DNA of 30,079 nucleotides from an uncultured Ruminococcus sp. Its GTDB lineage: Bacteria > Bacillota > Clostridia > Oscillospirales > Ruminococcaceae. The stretch covers positions 1-30,079 of the forward strand of contig CAJKFZ010000004.1 in assembly GCA_905199285.1 (NCBI GenBank). Direction: 5' to 3'. This document shows positions 7,013 through 15,576 of this stretch, in pieces. The position numbers were made by a program, and so were the translations under genes. How positions within the stretch are numbered: position 1 is the stretch's first letter; each line of letters opens with the position of its first letter. Below the pieces are notes generated by a model. It searched no databases. It saw only the letters and a list, made by a program, of their open reading frames with translations, and had not been told where the DNA came from.

Positions 7013-8845
7013 ATGTGCGGAATCGCAGGAGCAATAAGCTTTGCCGAGGATATGCGGAGCGATATGAAGGTCTACGAGAAAATGCAGAAAGCTCTTCTTA
7101 GAAGAGGTCCTGATCAGCGTGGGATTATTCTCACCAAAGAAGCCGCTCTTATTCATACCCGTCTTGCCGTTATTGATATATCAGGCGGACGTCAGCCAAT
7201 GTCATTTACATCCGAAGAGGGAACGTTTACGATCGTCTATAACGGCGAGCTTTATAATACCTCGGAGCTTCGCAGAGAGCTTGAAAAGGATTTCGATTTT
7301 GAAACAAAATCTGATACGGAAGTTGTTCTTAAAAGCTATATCAAATGGAAAGAAACCTGTTTAGAGCGGTTTAACGGTATTTTTGCATTTGCAGTATACG
7401 AAGAGGAAAAACATCGTGTGTTCCTTGCCCGTGACAGAATAGGAGTAAAGCCGCTTTTTTATTATCTTAGTGAGAACAAGCTGATTTTTGCGTCCGAAAT
7501 TCCGGCTCTTCTGGAACATCCGGAGGTTCCTCATGAAATTGATGAGAAAGGAGCAGCGGAACTCCTTCTTATCGCTCCCGGAAGAACTCCCGGATGCGGA
7601 GTTATAAAAAATATCTGCGAGATAAAACCGGGATGCTGCGGATTCTATTCCGAGAAAAACGGACTTGAAACATGGGAGTACTGGCGGCTCAGAGCTTATG
7701 AACTTAACGAAACCTTTGAACAGACTGTTGAACACGTCCGTGAGCTTGTCCTTGATTCAATAAGACGTCAGCTTGTTTCGGATGTTCCGGTATGCACATT
7801 TCTCTCAGGAGGACTTGATTCAAGCCTTATCTCATCCGTTGCAGCGGCGGAGATGAAAAAACAGGGGAAGATTCTTGATACATTTTCAGTCGATTATCGT
7901 GATAACGATAAATATTTTCAGAAGAGCCACTTTCAGCCAAACAGCGATCCCGAATTTATAACCTGCATGGCGGAATATCTTGGAACAAATCATCATTGGA
8001 CTGTGGTCGACACGCCGGAACTTGCAGACGCTCTGATAGACGCTGTCGAGGCAAGAGGACTTCCCGGAATGGCGGATGTGGACGCTTCTCTGCTGATTTT
8101 CTGCCGTGAGATAAAAAAATATGGTACGGTCGCTCTTTCAGGAGAGTGCGCCGACGAACTTTTCGGAGGTTATCCGTGGTATCGTGATAAGGATATACGC
8201 ATGACAGACGGTTTCCCGTGGGCGCAGAGTACATTCTACCGCAAGCGTTTTCTGTGTAATGATTATGCGGAGAAAATCAATGCTGAGGAATATGTCTACA
8301 GTGCATACCGCAAAACTGCTGATTATGCCGATAAACTGCCGTCTGATAACGAGACGGAATATCGAATGCGGGAAATGACTCAGCTTAATTTCAATTGGTT
8401 TATGCAGACTTTGCTTGACAGAAAAGACAGAATGAGTATGTACAGCGGACTTGAGGTGAGAGTTCCATTCTGCGATTACCGCATTGCCGAGTATATGTAT
8501 AACGTTAAATGGGAGTATAAGGACTGGCAGGGCAGGGAAAAGGGTCTGCTTCGTGAGGCGATGAAGGATTGGCTTCCGGAAAAAGTTCTGTGGCGGAAAA
8601 AAAGCCCTTATCCGAAAACTCATAATCCTGCTTTTCTGGACGAGGTAAGCAGACGTTTGAGAGCCATACTCGATGATTCGCCTGATGCGCTTACGGAACT
8701 TGTAAAGCGTGAGGAGCTTGAAAAACTGCTTGAACATGGCGATCATGTTCAGTGGTATGGACAATTGATGAATCTTCCGCAGACTATTGCGTTTTTCATA
8801 CAATTAGACCATTGGCTTAAAAAATATAAAATTAAATTAGTTTGA
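7013..8845 (+). CDS. asnB: Asparagine synthetase (glutamine-hydrolysing)
   Basis: AsnB transfers glutamine-derived ammonia to aspartate using ATP in the cytosol. The glutaminase domain starts with the nucleophile Cys2 (MCGIAGAI) and includes RGPDQRG and YNGELYN. The synthetase domain carries the PP-loop SGGLDS at residues 265-270 and the GECADELFGGYPWY segment near residue 380. The length of 610 residues is normal for this class. A strong AAAGGAG precedes the ATG. It is monocistronic by position: a divergent lysozyme lies upstream and a 190-bp gap downstream. The leader may hold an attenuator. The identification is secure. Confidence 0.97.
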   Translation: MCGIAGAISFAEDMRSDMKVYEKMQKALLRRGPDQRGIILTKEAALIHTRLAVIDISGGRQPMSFTSEEGTFTIVYNGELYNTSELRRELEKDFDFETKSDTEVVLKSYIKWKETCLERFNGIFAFAVYEEEKHRVFLARDRIGVKPLFYYLSENKLIFASEIPALLEHPEVPHEIDEKGAAELLLIAPGRTPGCGVIKNICEIKPGCCGFYSEKNGLETWEYWRLRAYELNETFEQTVEHVRELVLDSIRRQLVSDVPVCTFLSGGLDSSLISSVAAAEMKKQGKILDTFSVDYRDNDKYFQKSHFQPNSDPEFITCMAEYLGTNHHWTVVDTPELADALIDAVEARGLPGMADVDASLLIFCREIKKYGTVALSGECADELFGGYPWYRDKDIRMTDGFPWAQSTFYRKRFLCNDYAEKINAEEYVYSAYRKTADYADKLPSDNETEYRMREMTQLNFNWFMQTLLDRKDRMSMYSGLEVRVPFCDYRIAEYMYNVKWEYKDWQGREKGLLREAMKDWLPEKVLWRKKSPYPKTHNPAFLDEVSRRLRAILDDSPDALTELVKREELEKLLEHGDHVQWYGQLMNLPQTIAFFIQLDHWLKKYKIKLV

Positions 8846-9034
8846 TTCAGTGTGGCTGATAATGGTTTTTAATAGAAAATCAATATCAGCCGACTGTATT
8901 TGTATATTTGTTAGTTTGTGATAACAAATTTTGAAAATTTTTTTGAAAAAGTTCGTCTTTTTTGCCTTCTAAAATCACTTATATATGAAAGCTTTCATAA
9001 TATCAAAAAAATCTACCGAAAAGGAGTGAAATCT

Positions 9035-9631
9035 ATGATTGCCGAAACTAATTTATCCGCCGGAGGTGACAGTAAAATTTTAGCCGCTTTTTATAATAAC
9101 GAGCTCACTATTGATTCAGATTCTGATAACATAAATGATCTGATAGCATCCTGCGCTGTTTCTAAAGACAGTCTTTGCAGACTGTATGAAATGTTAAAGG
9201 GGAGCGTATTTGCTGTTGCATTCGGTATAACAGCCGATTATCATCTTTCAGAAGACTGCGTTGCCGAAACATTCGTCAGGCTTACGCAGATAAAGGGATT
9301 TTCAGCGTCTAAAGGCGACGGCAAGGGTTTCATCCTGAAAATGGCACGCAACGTTGCTTTAGAGCTTCGCCGGAGACATAAGCGTGAGGTCAAGGATTTT
9401 ATTATCCAGAGCTACGGCGATGCTGAACAGACTGTCGAGGACAGTATTTACATAAATCAGCTTCTTAAATTTCTTAACGACAAGCAAAGACAGATAGTGA
9501 TATTGAAATGCTGTGCAGAAATGACGTTCAAGGAAATCGCAAAGGTTATGAAGTGTCCTGAAACAACCGTGAAATCACGATACAAAAGGGCGATGAATAT
9601 TTTACAGGAAAAGGCAGGTGCTGATAAATGA
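9035..9631 (+). CDS. RNA polymerase sigma factor, sigma-70/ECF type
   Basis: A 198-residue protein with region 2 around DYHLSEDCVAETFVRL and region 4 helix-turn-helix in KCCAEMTFKEIAKVM-KCPETTVKSRYKRA, the layout of an extracytoplasmic-function sigma factor. I choose ATG 9035 (AAGGAGTG upstream) over an in-frame start 39 codons earlier, which would add non-homologous sequence. The last four bases overlap the next gene (ATGA), so the two are translationally coupled. The pairing with a membrane protein suggests signal-controlled release of the sigma factor. An unusual N-terminal extension of about 50 residues precedes region 2. Confidence 0.9.
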   Translation: MIAETNLSAGGDSKILAAFYNNELTIDSDSDNINDLIASCAVSKDSLCRLYEMLKGSVFAVAFGITADYHLSEDCVAETFVRLTQIKGFSASKGDGKGFILKMARNVALELRRRHKREVKDFIIQSYGDAEQTVEDSIYINQLLKFLNDKQRQIVILKCCAEMTFKEIAKVMKCPETTVKSRYKRAMNILQEKAGADK

Positions 9632-11277
9632 AGAAGAATGATTTATACGGAAATCAGGAAATTGAAAAAATTCTGAAAGAAAAAATGAACGAGCTTTCAT
9701 CTTCTGTTGATTGTTTTGATAAGATTTCCGCAAGAGCTTTTCCTGAGAAAAATCCGGATTTTTCCGATTGCGAGCTAACCGTGACCGACCTTGAAAACGT
9801 TACCGGAAAGCGGCGTCCTGTTCCTGTTCTGAAATGGGTTTCAGCGGCAGCGGCGATCGTTATCTGCGTAGGAGTTCTTCCGAAAACCGCTCTTATGAAT
9901 AACCTCAGAAACAGTCTTGTGAAAAAATCCGATAAAAGAAGCTACGGCGAAATTATCTGCGAAATAAACAAAGAAACTGCTGACAACGATTATATGATTT
10001 ATGACGTTCCGCTGGATTACTACAGCAAAAATGATGTGCTTGTCACACCGTTTTTCAGATGTCCGTTTGAAAACAAGGTCGATGCAAATGAAAGGGTAAG
10101 AATTTTTGTTAAAACCTGCGGCGGATTTCATACAAATCAGGTTTATGCCGTTGAATACAGCGGAGAATACGATGAAGCTAATTTCAAGGCTGCTGCTGAA
10201 TCCAAGGCGAAATTTACTGAGGAAGAAACTAAACAGCTTGAGTCGACCGATATAATTTCGTTTAATTATAATTGTGTAGCCGATGCACAGTATGCTTTTG
10301 CTACTGATGAGGAAGGTAATCTTACTGATAAAAACGGAAAAACTATCTCGGCAGCAAGTTTCAGCACAATTACTTATTTTAAAAATGACGAAAATCAGAT
10401 AAATCCGATAACAAGCGATATTCTTTATTATCATCTCGGAACTACTGAAAATGCTCCTGAATATTTTTACGATATAAGATCTTCTTATATTGACGGAATA
10501 GAAATAAAGAATATGGATATTCCCGAAAATTTATGGGAGGCATCTGTTTATTCAAACGGAGTATCAGCTTTTCCGAGTGAAAAAGATAATGATGAGAATG
10601 ACGGCGGTTTTACCAAAACAAAGCTCTTTCTTGATTATGACGAGAGATACGGTATTGGAGAGTCAACGCTTTATTATATGAATCCACCGGAATCATTCGT
10701 CGCTGATGAAACTGCAGCAGATGAAAAAATTACTGAAACGATAACGGCTTCTCTGGAAAATATATATCAGGCTGAGGTAGTCAGCAAGGATGAAATAGCT
10801 TGTATCGCTGCGCCTTATAATGAACTGGTGAGAAATACTATGGCTGTTTATATTCCTTATAACAGAATTACGAATAACGATTACAGCGCATTAACGCTCG
10901 AATCTTCAATAGATGGAGGAAACCGCAATTATATTTATCTTAGTTCAAATGGCAATTCGTTAAAAACAGTTGATATGAATTATGAGGAAAGAGAATATGA
11001 ATTGCAGCTTAATTCCGAAAATCTTGAACAGCTCGTTTTAAGCATTGAAGAGAAAATCGAATCTGGTGGACTTAGTGAATCTGAGCTTGAAAAACTTAAT
11101 ATTGAGATGGAAAACTTGAATCAGCAGATAGCAGCTTTACAGAATTATCAGATCGCTTTAGAGGCTCAAAGGAATATGGAAGAGGCAGAAAAAATGAGAA
11201 AAGTAGAAGAAGATATGCAAGCGCAGAAGGATGCTTTGCAGCGTTTAACAACAGATGCCGTAGAATACGACGAATAA
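9628..11277 (+). CDS. Membrane protein partner of the sigma factor (putative anti-sigma)
   Basis: This 549-residue protein has a cytoplasmic N-terminus of about 65 residues, one transmembrane helix (about 67-85, VLKWVSAAAAIVICVGVLP), and a long extracytoplasmic domain. It ends in a coiled coil (about 465-540, Glu/Gln/Leu-rich). The single-pass topology and the ATGA overlap with an ECF sigma gene are those of anti-sigma factors. I do not see a ZAS zinc motif, and the large external domain matches no family I can name. It may sense an envelope signal. A strong terminator follows. Confidence 0.72.
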   Translation: MKKNDLYGNQEIEKILKEKMNELSSSVDCFDKISARAFPEKNPDFSDCELTVTDLENVTGKRRPVPVLKWVSAAAAIVICVGVLPKTALMNNLRNSLVKKSDKRSYGEIICEINKETADNDYMIYDVPLDYYSKNDVLVTPFFRCPFENKVDANERVRIFVKTCGGFHTNQVYAVEYSGEYDEANFKAAAESKAKFTEEETKQLESTDIISFNYNCVADAQYAFATDEEGNLTDKNGKTISAASFSTITYFKNDENQINPITSDILYYHLGTTENAPEYFYDIRSSYIDGIEIKNMDIPENLWEASVYSNGVSAFPSEKDNDENDGGFTKTKLFLDYDERYGIGESTLYYMNPPESFVADETAADEKITETITASLENIYQAEVVSKDEIACIAAPYNELVRNTMAVYIPYNRITNNDYSALTLESSIDGGNRNYIYLSSNGNSLKTVDMNYEEREYELQLNSENLEQLVLSIEEKIESGGLSESELEKLNIEMENLNQQIAALQNYQIALEAQRNMEEAEKMRKVEEDMQAQKDALQRLTTDAVEYDE

Positions 11278-11322
11278 CGGTTGCTCGCACGATATACAAA
11301 AGGAAGTTCATAAATAATTATA

Positions 11323-11352
11323 GGGACTGTTTCCACTGAAACAGTCCCTTTT
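11323..11352. terminator. Strong terminator between convergent genes
   Basis: An 11-bp perfect stem (GGGACTGTTTC, 11323-11333, with 11338-11348) and CACT tetraloop are followed by TTTT. It ends the sigma/anti-sigma operon and lies just beyond the stop of the minus-strand ATPase. Confidence 0.92.
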
Positions 11353-11353
11353 A

Positions 11354-13534
11354 TTATAATTTATATTTTTTAGTATTGAGTATTCTTATAGAATTAAGAA
11401 TGAGAAGCATTGCTGTTCCGGAATCGGCAAAAACAGCAAACCACATATTCGGATGTCCGACAAGTCCGAGAACCAGAACTGCCAGCTTTACCGCAAGCGC
11501 AAAAATTATATTCTGGTACGAGATTTTAAGCGCTTTATCAGCTATTTTCTTTGCCTTTACAACAGCTTCCGGTTCGGAATTCATGAAAACTGCGTCTGAA
11601 GCTTCAAGAGCAAGATCGGAGCCGGTCTGCATAGCGCCGCCTACGTCGGCTCCGGCAATAACAGGGCCATCGTTTATACCGTCTCCGATGAACATTACTG
11701 CTCCGGATTGGCTGCGGATACGATTTATCTCGTTGAGTTTACCATCGGGAAGAAGTCCTCCCCTGACATAGTCGATACCAAGCTGATTTCCCAGTATTTC
11801 AGCATTTTCGGGTTTATCTCCTGTAAGCATAACAGTTTTGATTCCCATTGCTTTAAGTGAAGATATTGCTTTGGAAGATGATTTTTTTACAGTATCGGAA
11901 ACAACTATTCTTCCCTGTATTTTGCCGTTTACAGCAACATAGACTACACTTCCGATAATTTTTTCTTCATTCATCTTCAATGTGACGCCGTTTTCGTTCA
12001 TAAGCCGCTCATTGCCGCAGAGGATATTTAAACCATCGATTTCGGCTGAAACACCTCTTCCTGCAAGCTCGGAGGCATTTTCAGGAGATGAAAGTGCGAG
12101 AGATTTGCTGCGGCAGTAATCTGCAATACTCTCGGCAACTGGATGAGATGAGACCTGTTCGCAGCTTCCGCAAAGACGGATAAGTTCGTTTTCACTGAGA
12201 GAACCACAGGTTTTTACGTCTGTAACAGTGAAACTTCCGTTGGTGAGAGTACCTGTTTTATCGAATGCAATGGCTTTTACTTTACCAAGAGCTTCAACCG
12301 AATTTCCGCCCTTGAAGAGTATTCCGAGTTTGGAAGCTGCTCCGATTCCCGAAAAATAGGCGAGGGGAACGCTTAAAACAAGTGCGCATGGACAGCTTAT
12401 AACGAGAAATGTCAGCGCAGAGTAAACCCATTTGCTCCAATTACCGGTTATGAGCGATGGAATAATAGCCGTGGCCGCTGCAATTGCTATTACGATAGGA
12501 GTGTAAATTTTTGCGAAACGAGTTATAAAGCGGTCGATTTTCGGTTTTGCAGCGGAAGCGTTTTCAACTGCCTGAGCAATTTTCGATATCATTGAATCTT
12601 CCGGAGCGGCAGTTACACGAAGCGTAAAGGTTTCGGAAAGATTAATGCATCCCGACAAAATTGATTCGCCATTATGCATCGTTACAGGAACAGGTTCGCC
12701 GTTTACAGCGGATGTATCAATTTTTGGAGAACCGCTTTCAACAATTCCGTCTGCGGCAATTCGTTCGCCGGCTTTAATTCTGAGAATATCTCCGATTTTG
12801 ATTTCATCAGCAGGAATACGCTGATACTCTCCGTTACGCAGAACGTCAGCTTCATCAACACGAAGTTCTGCGATATCGGTTATAGCCTTGCGGCTTCGGG
12901 AAACGGCATAATCCTCAAACATTTCGCCAATTTTGAAGAAGAGAACTACTCCCACAGCTTCTGAATATTCTCCGAGAGCAAAGGCTCCCAAAGTTGCGAC
13001 TGTCATAAGAGTGTTTTCATCAAAGAAATTTTTCATGCGTATATTTTTGAATGTTGCAAGAAGTATTTTGTAGCCGAGAATAAGATAAGCTCCGGCATAA
13101 AGAGCAAGTGTCAGAGGTTTTATATCGAGTACTTTTCCGGAAATAACCGCTGCGGCAAAAATAGTTACACCTATGATAAAAGAAATAATTTCATCGAAAT
13201 GGCTTTCTTTTTTGTCATGAGAGCGGGAGTGATCGTGTTCATGTTCATGGCAGTGACCGCAGCAGCATTCGCTGTGCTCATGATTATGTTTGTGTTCGTG
13301 CTGAACGGCTGAAGTTTTATCTTTTGGAACTATTTTAACTCCAGCTTCAATTTTTCCAGCGGTTTTATTGATTATCTCAAGTGTATCGTCGGATATATTT
13401 CCCTTTATTTTCAAGGTCTTCATAGGAAAGTTAAGAACGGCAGATTCAATTCCATCAAGTTTATTTATTGCTTCTTCTATTTTTGAACCGCAGTGTGCGC
13501 AGTCCAGACCAATAATAGCATATGTTTTTTCCAT
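11354..13534 (-). CDS. cadA: P1B-type heavy-metal ATPase (Cd/Zn/Pb efflux type)
   Basis: A 726-residue ATP-driven metal exporter in the cytoplasmic membrane. It has an N-terminal HMA metal-binding domain with CAHC (residues 12-15), a His/Cys-rich linker at about 80-110 (alternating His-Glu/His-Asp and CCCGHCH), and the intramembrane metal site CPC (381-383). The phosphorylated Asp425 lies in DKTGT, and the hinge GDGINDG lies further on. CPC plus the His-rich region favours Zn/Cd/Pb over Cu, by family knowledge. The start could be ATG 13534 or GTG 13543; neither has a perfectly spaced ribosome site (AAAGGA). A consensus promoter and an ArsR/SmtB-type operator precede it, so metal-responsive repression is likely. 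Confidence 0.94.
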   Translation of the reverse strand: MEKTYAIIGLDCAHCGSKIEEAINKLDGIESAVLNFPMKTLKIKGNISDDTLEIINKTAGKIEAGVKIVPKDKTSAVQHEHKHNHEHSECCCGHCHEHEHDHSRSHDKKESHFDEIISFIIGVTIFAAAVISGKVLDIKPLTLALYAGAYLILGYKILLATFKNIRMKNFFDENTLMTVATLGAFALGEYSEAVGVVLFFKIGEMFEDYAVSRSRKAITDIAELRVDEADVLRNGEYQRIPADEIKIGDILRIKAGERIAADGIVESGSPKIDTSAVNGEPVPVTMHNGESILSGCINLSETFTLRVTAAPEDSMISKIAQAVENASAAKPKIDRFITRFAKIYTPIVIAIAAATAIIPSLITGNWSKWVYSALTFLVISCPCALVLSVPLAYFSGIGAASKLGILFKGGNSVEALGKVKAIAFDKTGTLTNGSFTVTDVKTCGSLSENELIRLCGSCEQVSSHPVAESIADYCRSKSLALSSPENASELAGRGVSAEIDGLNILCGNERLMNENGVTLKMNEEKIIGSVVYVAVNGKIQGRIVVSDTVKKSSSKAISSLKAMGIKTVMLTGDKPENAEILGNQLGIDYVRGGLLPDGKLNEINRIRSQSGAVMFIGDGINDGPVIAGADVGGAMQTGSDLALEASDAVFMNSEPEAVVKAKKIADKALKISYQNIIFALAVKLAVLVLGLVGHPNMWFAVFADSGTAMLLILNSIRILNTKKYKL

Positions 13535-13556
13535 AATGACCACTGTCCTTTCATAT

Positions 13557-13572
13557 ATGAATAATTGTTCAT
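13557..13572. promoter_or_regulatory. ArsR/SmtB-type operator (TGAA-N6-TTCA)
   Basis: ATGAATAATTGTTCAT contains the inverted repeat ATGAA-N6-TTCAT, which matches the SmtB/CzrA-family operator core TGAA-N6-TTCA. It lies just downstream of the -10 of the ATPase promoter, over the expected transcription start, where a bound repressor would block polymerase. No ArsR-family gene is present in the window. Confidence 0.7.
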
Positions 13573-13578
13573 GTGTTT

Positions 13579-13607
13579 ATTTTATCATACAATTTGGATG
13601 TTGTCAA
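13579..13607 (-). promoter_or_regulatory. Sigma-A promoter of the metal ATPase
   Basis: On the minus strand, a perfect TTGACA (complement of 13602-13607) and TAAAAT (complement of 13579-13584) are 17 bp apart. Transcription would start about 7 bp on, inside the operator, roughly 35-40 nt before the ATPase start codon. Confidence 0.88.
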
Positions 13608-13764
13608 GTGTTTTATTGAAAAAATTTCGTGAGTCTAAGGATGCTCGTTAATAAAATCCTGATTCATTAGGATGACGATAAGAGTCTTGGCATCAAATTT
13701 GATTTGAATGGGTATTATCAAGTACACCTGTTTCAGTGGAAACCCGTTAAAAAGCGTATAAATT

Positions 13765-13799
13765 AAAGACTGTAAGTAATTAAATACTTACGGTCTTTT
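13765..13799. terminator. Orphan hairpin terminator
   Basis: GACTGTAAGTA pairs with TACTTACGGTC (one G-T pair) around a 6-nt loop and runs into TTTT. The flanking AAA/TTT extends the stem on both sides. No intact gene ends before it on either strand, so it is likely left over from a lost gene or limits read-through into or out of the element. Confidence 0.75.
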
Positions 13800-14154
13800 G
13801 GTTGTTTGTGCAAATAACAGGAGTTTAACCTGCACCGAGTTGCCTCGTCTGGCACTTGAGGAATATGTAACGTAAATGAATTAATAATTTTTAAGAACAG
13901 AGATCAATGAATATATTTTTATTATGCGTGGATCAATATTATTCATAATTATTTTGTACTAATATGATAAATTCTAATTAGCTCATACTGCTTCAAACTG
14001 AATTAATCGCTTAAACGCTGAAATATCCCATAGAATTGAGCTTTGAGAGGTGTCTGAAAACAAAAATCCTGTAGAATCGGACTTTATGAAAAACTGCTTT
14101 TTAAACGTTTTGGTAGAACTTTGGTTACGGTTTCCACATTATAAGATATAATAA

Positions 14155-14370
14155 GAGCAATTAAAAAACAATGAACAGTGCCTTAAATACAAGGAAAAAT
14201 TACAATCACAACGGAAAATTTATAAGGCGAAATTGAGTGAAAAAATATAATGCAGTGCATATACTGATTTGCACGATTGCAGTCGAAAAATAAAATTCAA
14301 TTTCATTAAGGAAAATTTGGTAGAATCTATTGCTGACAATGACAATTTTACAATTACTTTGCGTCTCTGA
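14155..14370 (+). pseudogene. Degraded C-terminal coding remnant, family unknown
   Basis: The frame reads EQLKNNEQCLKYKEKLQSQR and continues in lysine-rich coiled-coil style, meets a TAA at 14248, then continues to DNDNFTITLRL and a TGA inside a terminator stem. No start codon is present, and two TAA codons sit immediately upstream. The amino-acid composition looks genuinely coding. The ending resembles the C-terminal beta strand of site-specific recombinases, but I cannot assign it. Confidence 0.35.
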
Positions 14371-14392
14371 TTTCAATCAGAGGCGCTTTTTT
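14361..14392 (+). terminator. Rho-independent terminator upstream of the element's replication genes
   Basis: GCGTCTCTGATT (14361-14372) pairs with AATCAGAGGCGC (14375-14386), with one wobble and a tiny loop, followed by six T's. It insulates the gene cluster that starts at 14456 from upstream transcription. Confidence 0.88.
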
Positions 14393-14455
14393 ATTGCCTG
14401 AAAGCGTTTCTTAATTTTAAGGAACGCTTAATTTTTTTATCGGAGGAAATGTAAT

Positions 14456-14728
14456 ATGGGAAAACTTGTTGATAAGGCTGAAAATAATGTTACTGTAATT
14501 AAAAATGAAATCCTTCACGATAACAATATCGGTATGACCGAACGAGGTCTGTATTCATCACTCTGCCGTTTAGAGCAGATGGAAGAAGATATTGATATTT
14601 TTGAATTTGTCCCTGACGATGATGAGGAAATTCAGAATGCTCTTAATGTACTTGTTCATGAAAATTATGTCATCGTTGAAATTATCAACGGCGAAAAAGT
14701 ATACAGAGTAAATCAGAAGTCGGTCTGA
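14456..14728 (+). CDS. Small winged-helix-like protein at the start of the element's replication module
   Basis: A 90-residue protein with a helical stretch MTERGLYSSLCRLEQM and a following pattern, EIQNALNVLVHENYVIVEI, resembling the winged-helix domain of RepA-N/DnaD-type initiators (they share a 'GL-sts-L ... L.eegYi' rhythm). It lacks any further initiator domain, so it may be an accessory or a truncated copy. A CGGAGG ribosome site precedes it. It is followed 28 bp later by the Rep_O-like gene. Its frame is intact, unlike most of its neighbours. Confidence 0.6.
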   Translation: MGKLVDKAENNVTVIKNEILHDNNIGMTERGLYSSLCRLEQMEEDIDIFEFVPDDDEEIQNALNVLVHENYVIVEIINGEKVYRVNQKSV

Positions 14729-14756
14729 GAGCAGCTTTTTTTCGGGAGGTACTAAA

Positions 14757-15564
14757 ATGCAAACAATAAATGCCAATAACGGCTATTTTAAAATGCCTAA
14801 TTAGCTTATGGTTGAGCTGTATAACATAAAGGTTACATACACACAGTTTCGTGTTCTGTTGTTTATAGTAAGACATACATTCGGATACAACAAGATTTCA
14901 GATTCAATGTCATACGGATTTATCAGTAAGGGATTATCCATATCACGTCCTAATGTTTTAAGAGAACTTGTCAGATTGGAAGAAATGAAGATTATATCAA
15001 TCAGTAAAGGAAGGTATTCAAACAGGATTTCCTTCAATTGCAATTCTGACGAATGGGATGTTCCAAGATACAATGACGAGCTGTCAGAGAGTGATTCAGA
15101 TGTTCGCTCAGAAGATAACAGGGTGTTCTCTGAGGAGAGTACAGTTAAGTCGGATTCAAGTGTTCTCTCAGCAGATAACAGTCCGTTATCTGTAGAGAGT
15201 ACACCTGTTCTCTGTAGAGAGAACCAAAAAAAGACAATAAAGACAAATAATAAAAAGACAACTAAAAAAAAAGACAGTGGCAAAATCAGACACCGGCAAA
15301 ATCGCTTTTGCTGAAGCTGTAAAAATGAAACCTGAACAAATGGAGAAGCTCATCGCCGAATACGGAAAGCCTTTTGCAGATACGTGCGTTGAGGAACTGA
15401 ATAATTATAAACTTGCAAACAACAAATCATACGCATCTGATTATTATACTATCAAAAACTGGGTTGTAACCAGAGTAACCTAAAGATTCCCAAGCCTGAT
15501 TAAGAAACAGCAGACAGTCAGAATATATGCTGATGATGAAAACTTGTTTGCAGATGTTGAGTAA
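14757..15564 (+). pseudogene. Rep_O-like replication initiator, interrupted by TAG, frameshift and TAA
   Basis: Starting at ATG 14757 after GGGAGG, the frame reads NGYFKMPN, a TAG at 14802, then LMVELYNIKVTYTQFRVLLF and RHTFGYNK. This matches the N-terminal domain of phage replication protein O family initiators (GYxxxPN...REFRVLL..I.R.TYG). A helix-turn-helix (GLSISRPNVLRELVRL) follows, then a polar Ser/Asp linker. An A9 run at 15264-15272 shifts the frame by one base; with eight A's it would continue into KSDTGKIAFAEAVKMKPEQM. A TAA at 15481 interrupts the last 27 codons. The whole gene is otherwise collinear and ends at 15564, overlapping the next ribosome site. In this element type it would start replication together with the DnaC-like loader. 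Confidence 0.75.
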
Positions 15565-15576
15565 AGGAGAAAAGAT

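Larger units (their letters stand above)
13608..14455. other. Gene-poor boundary region between chromosome and element
   Basis: Nearly 850 bp with no intact gene. It holds a terminator at 13765-13799, a 16-base copy (13728-13743) of the terminator loop found at 11329-11344 in inverted orientation, an open stretch near 13818-13874 (NRSLTCTELPRLALEEYVT) that looks like a coding relic, a 72-codon frame with one stop at 14155-14370, and a terminator at 14361-14392. The left end of the element probably lies here, but I see no defined att duplication. Confidence 0.6.

Noticed and set aside
8851..8892. Loose inverted repeat GGCTGATA / TATCAGCC after asnB
   Set aside because: The loop is over 20 nt and no T run follows, so I do not call it a terminator.
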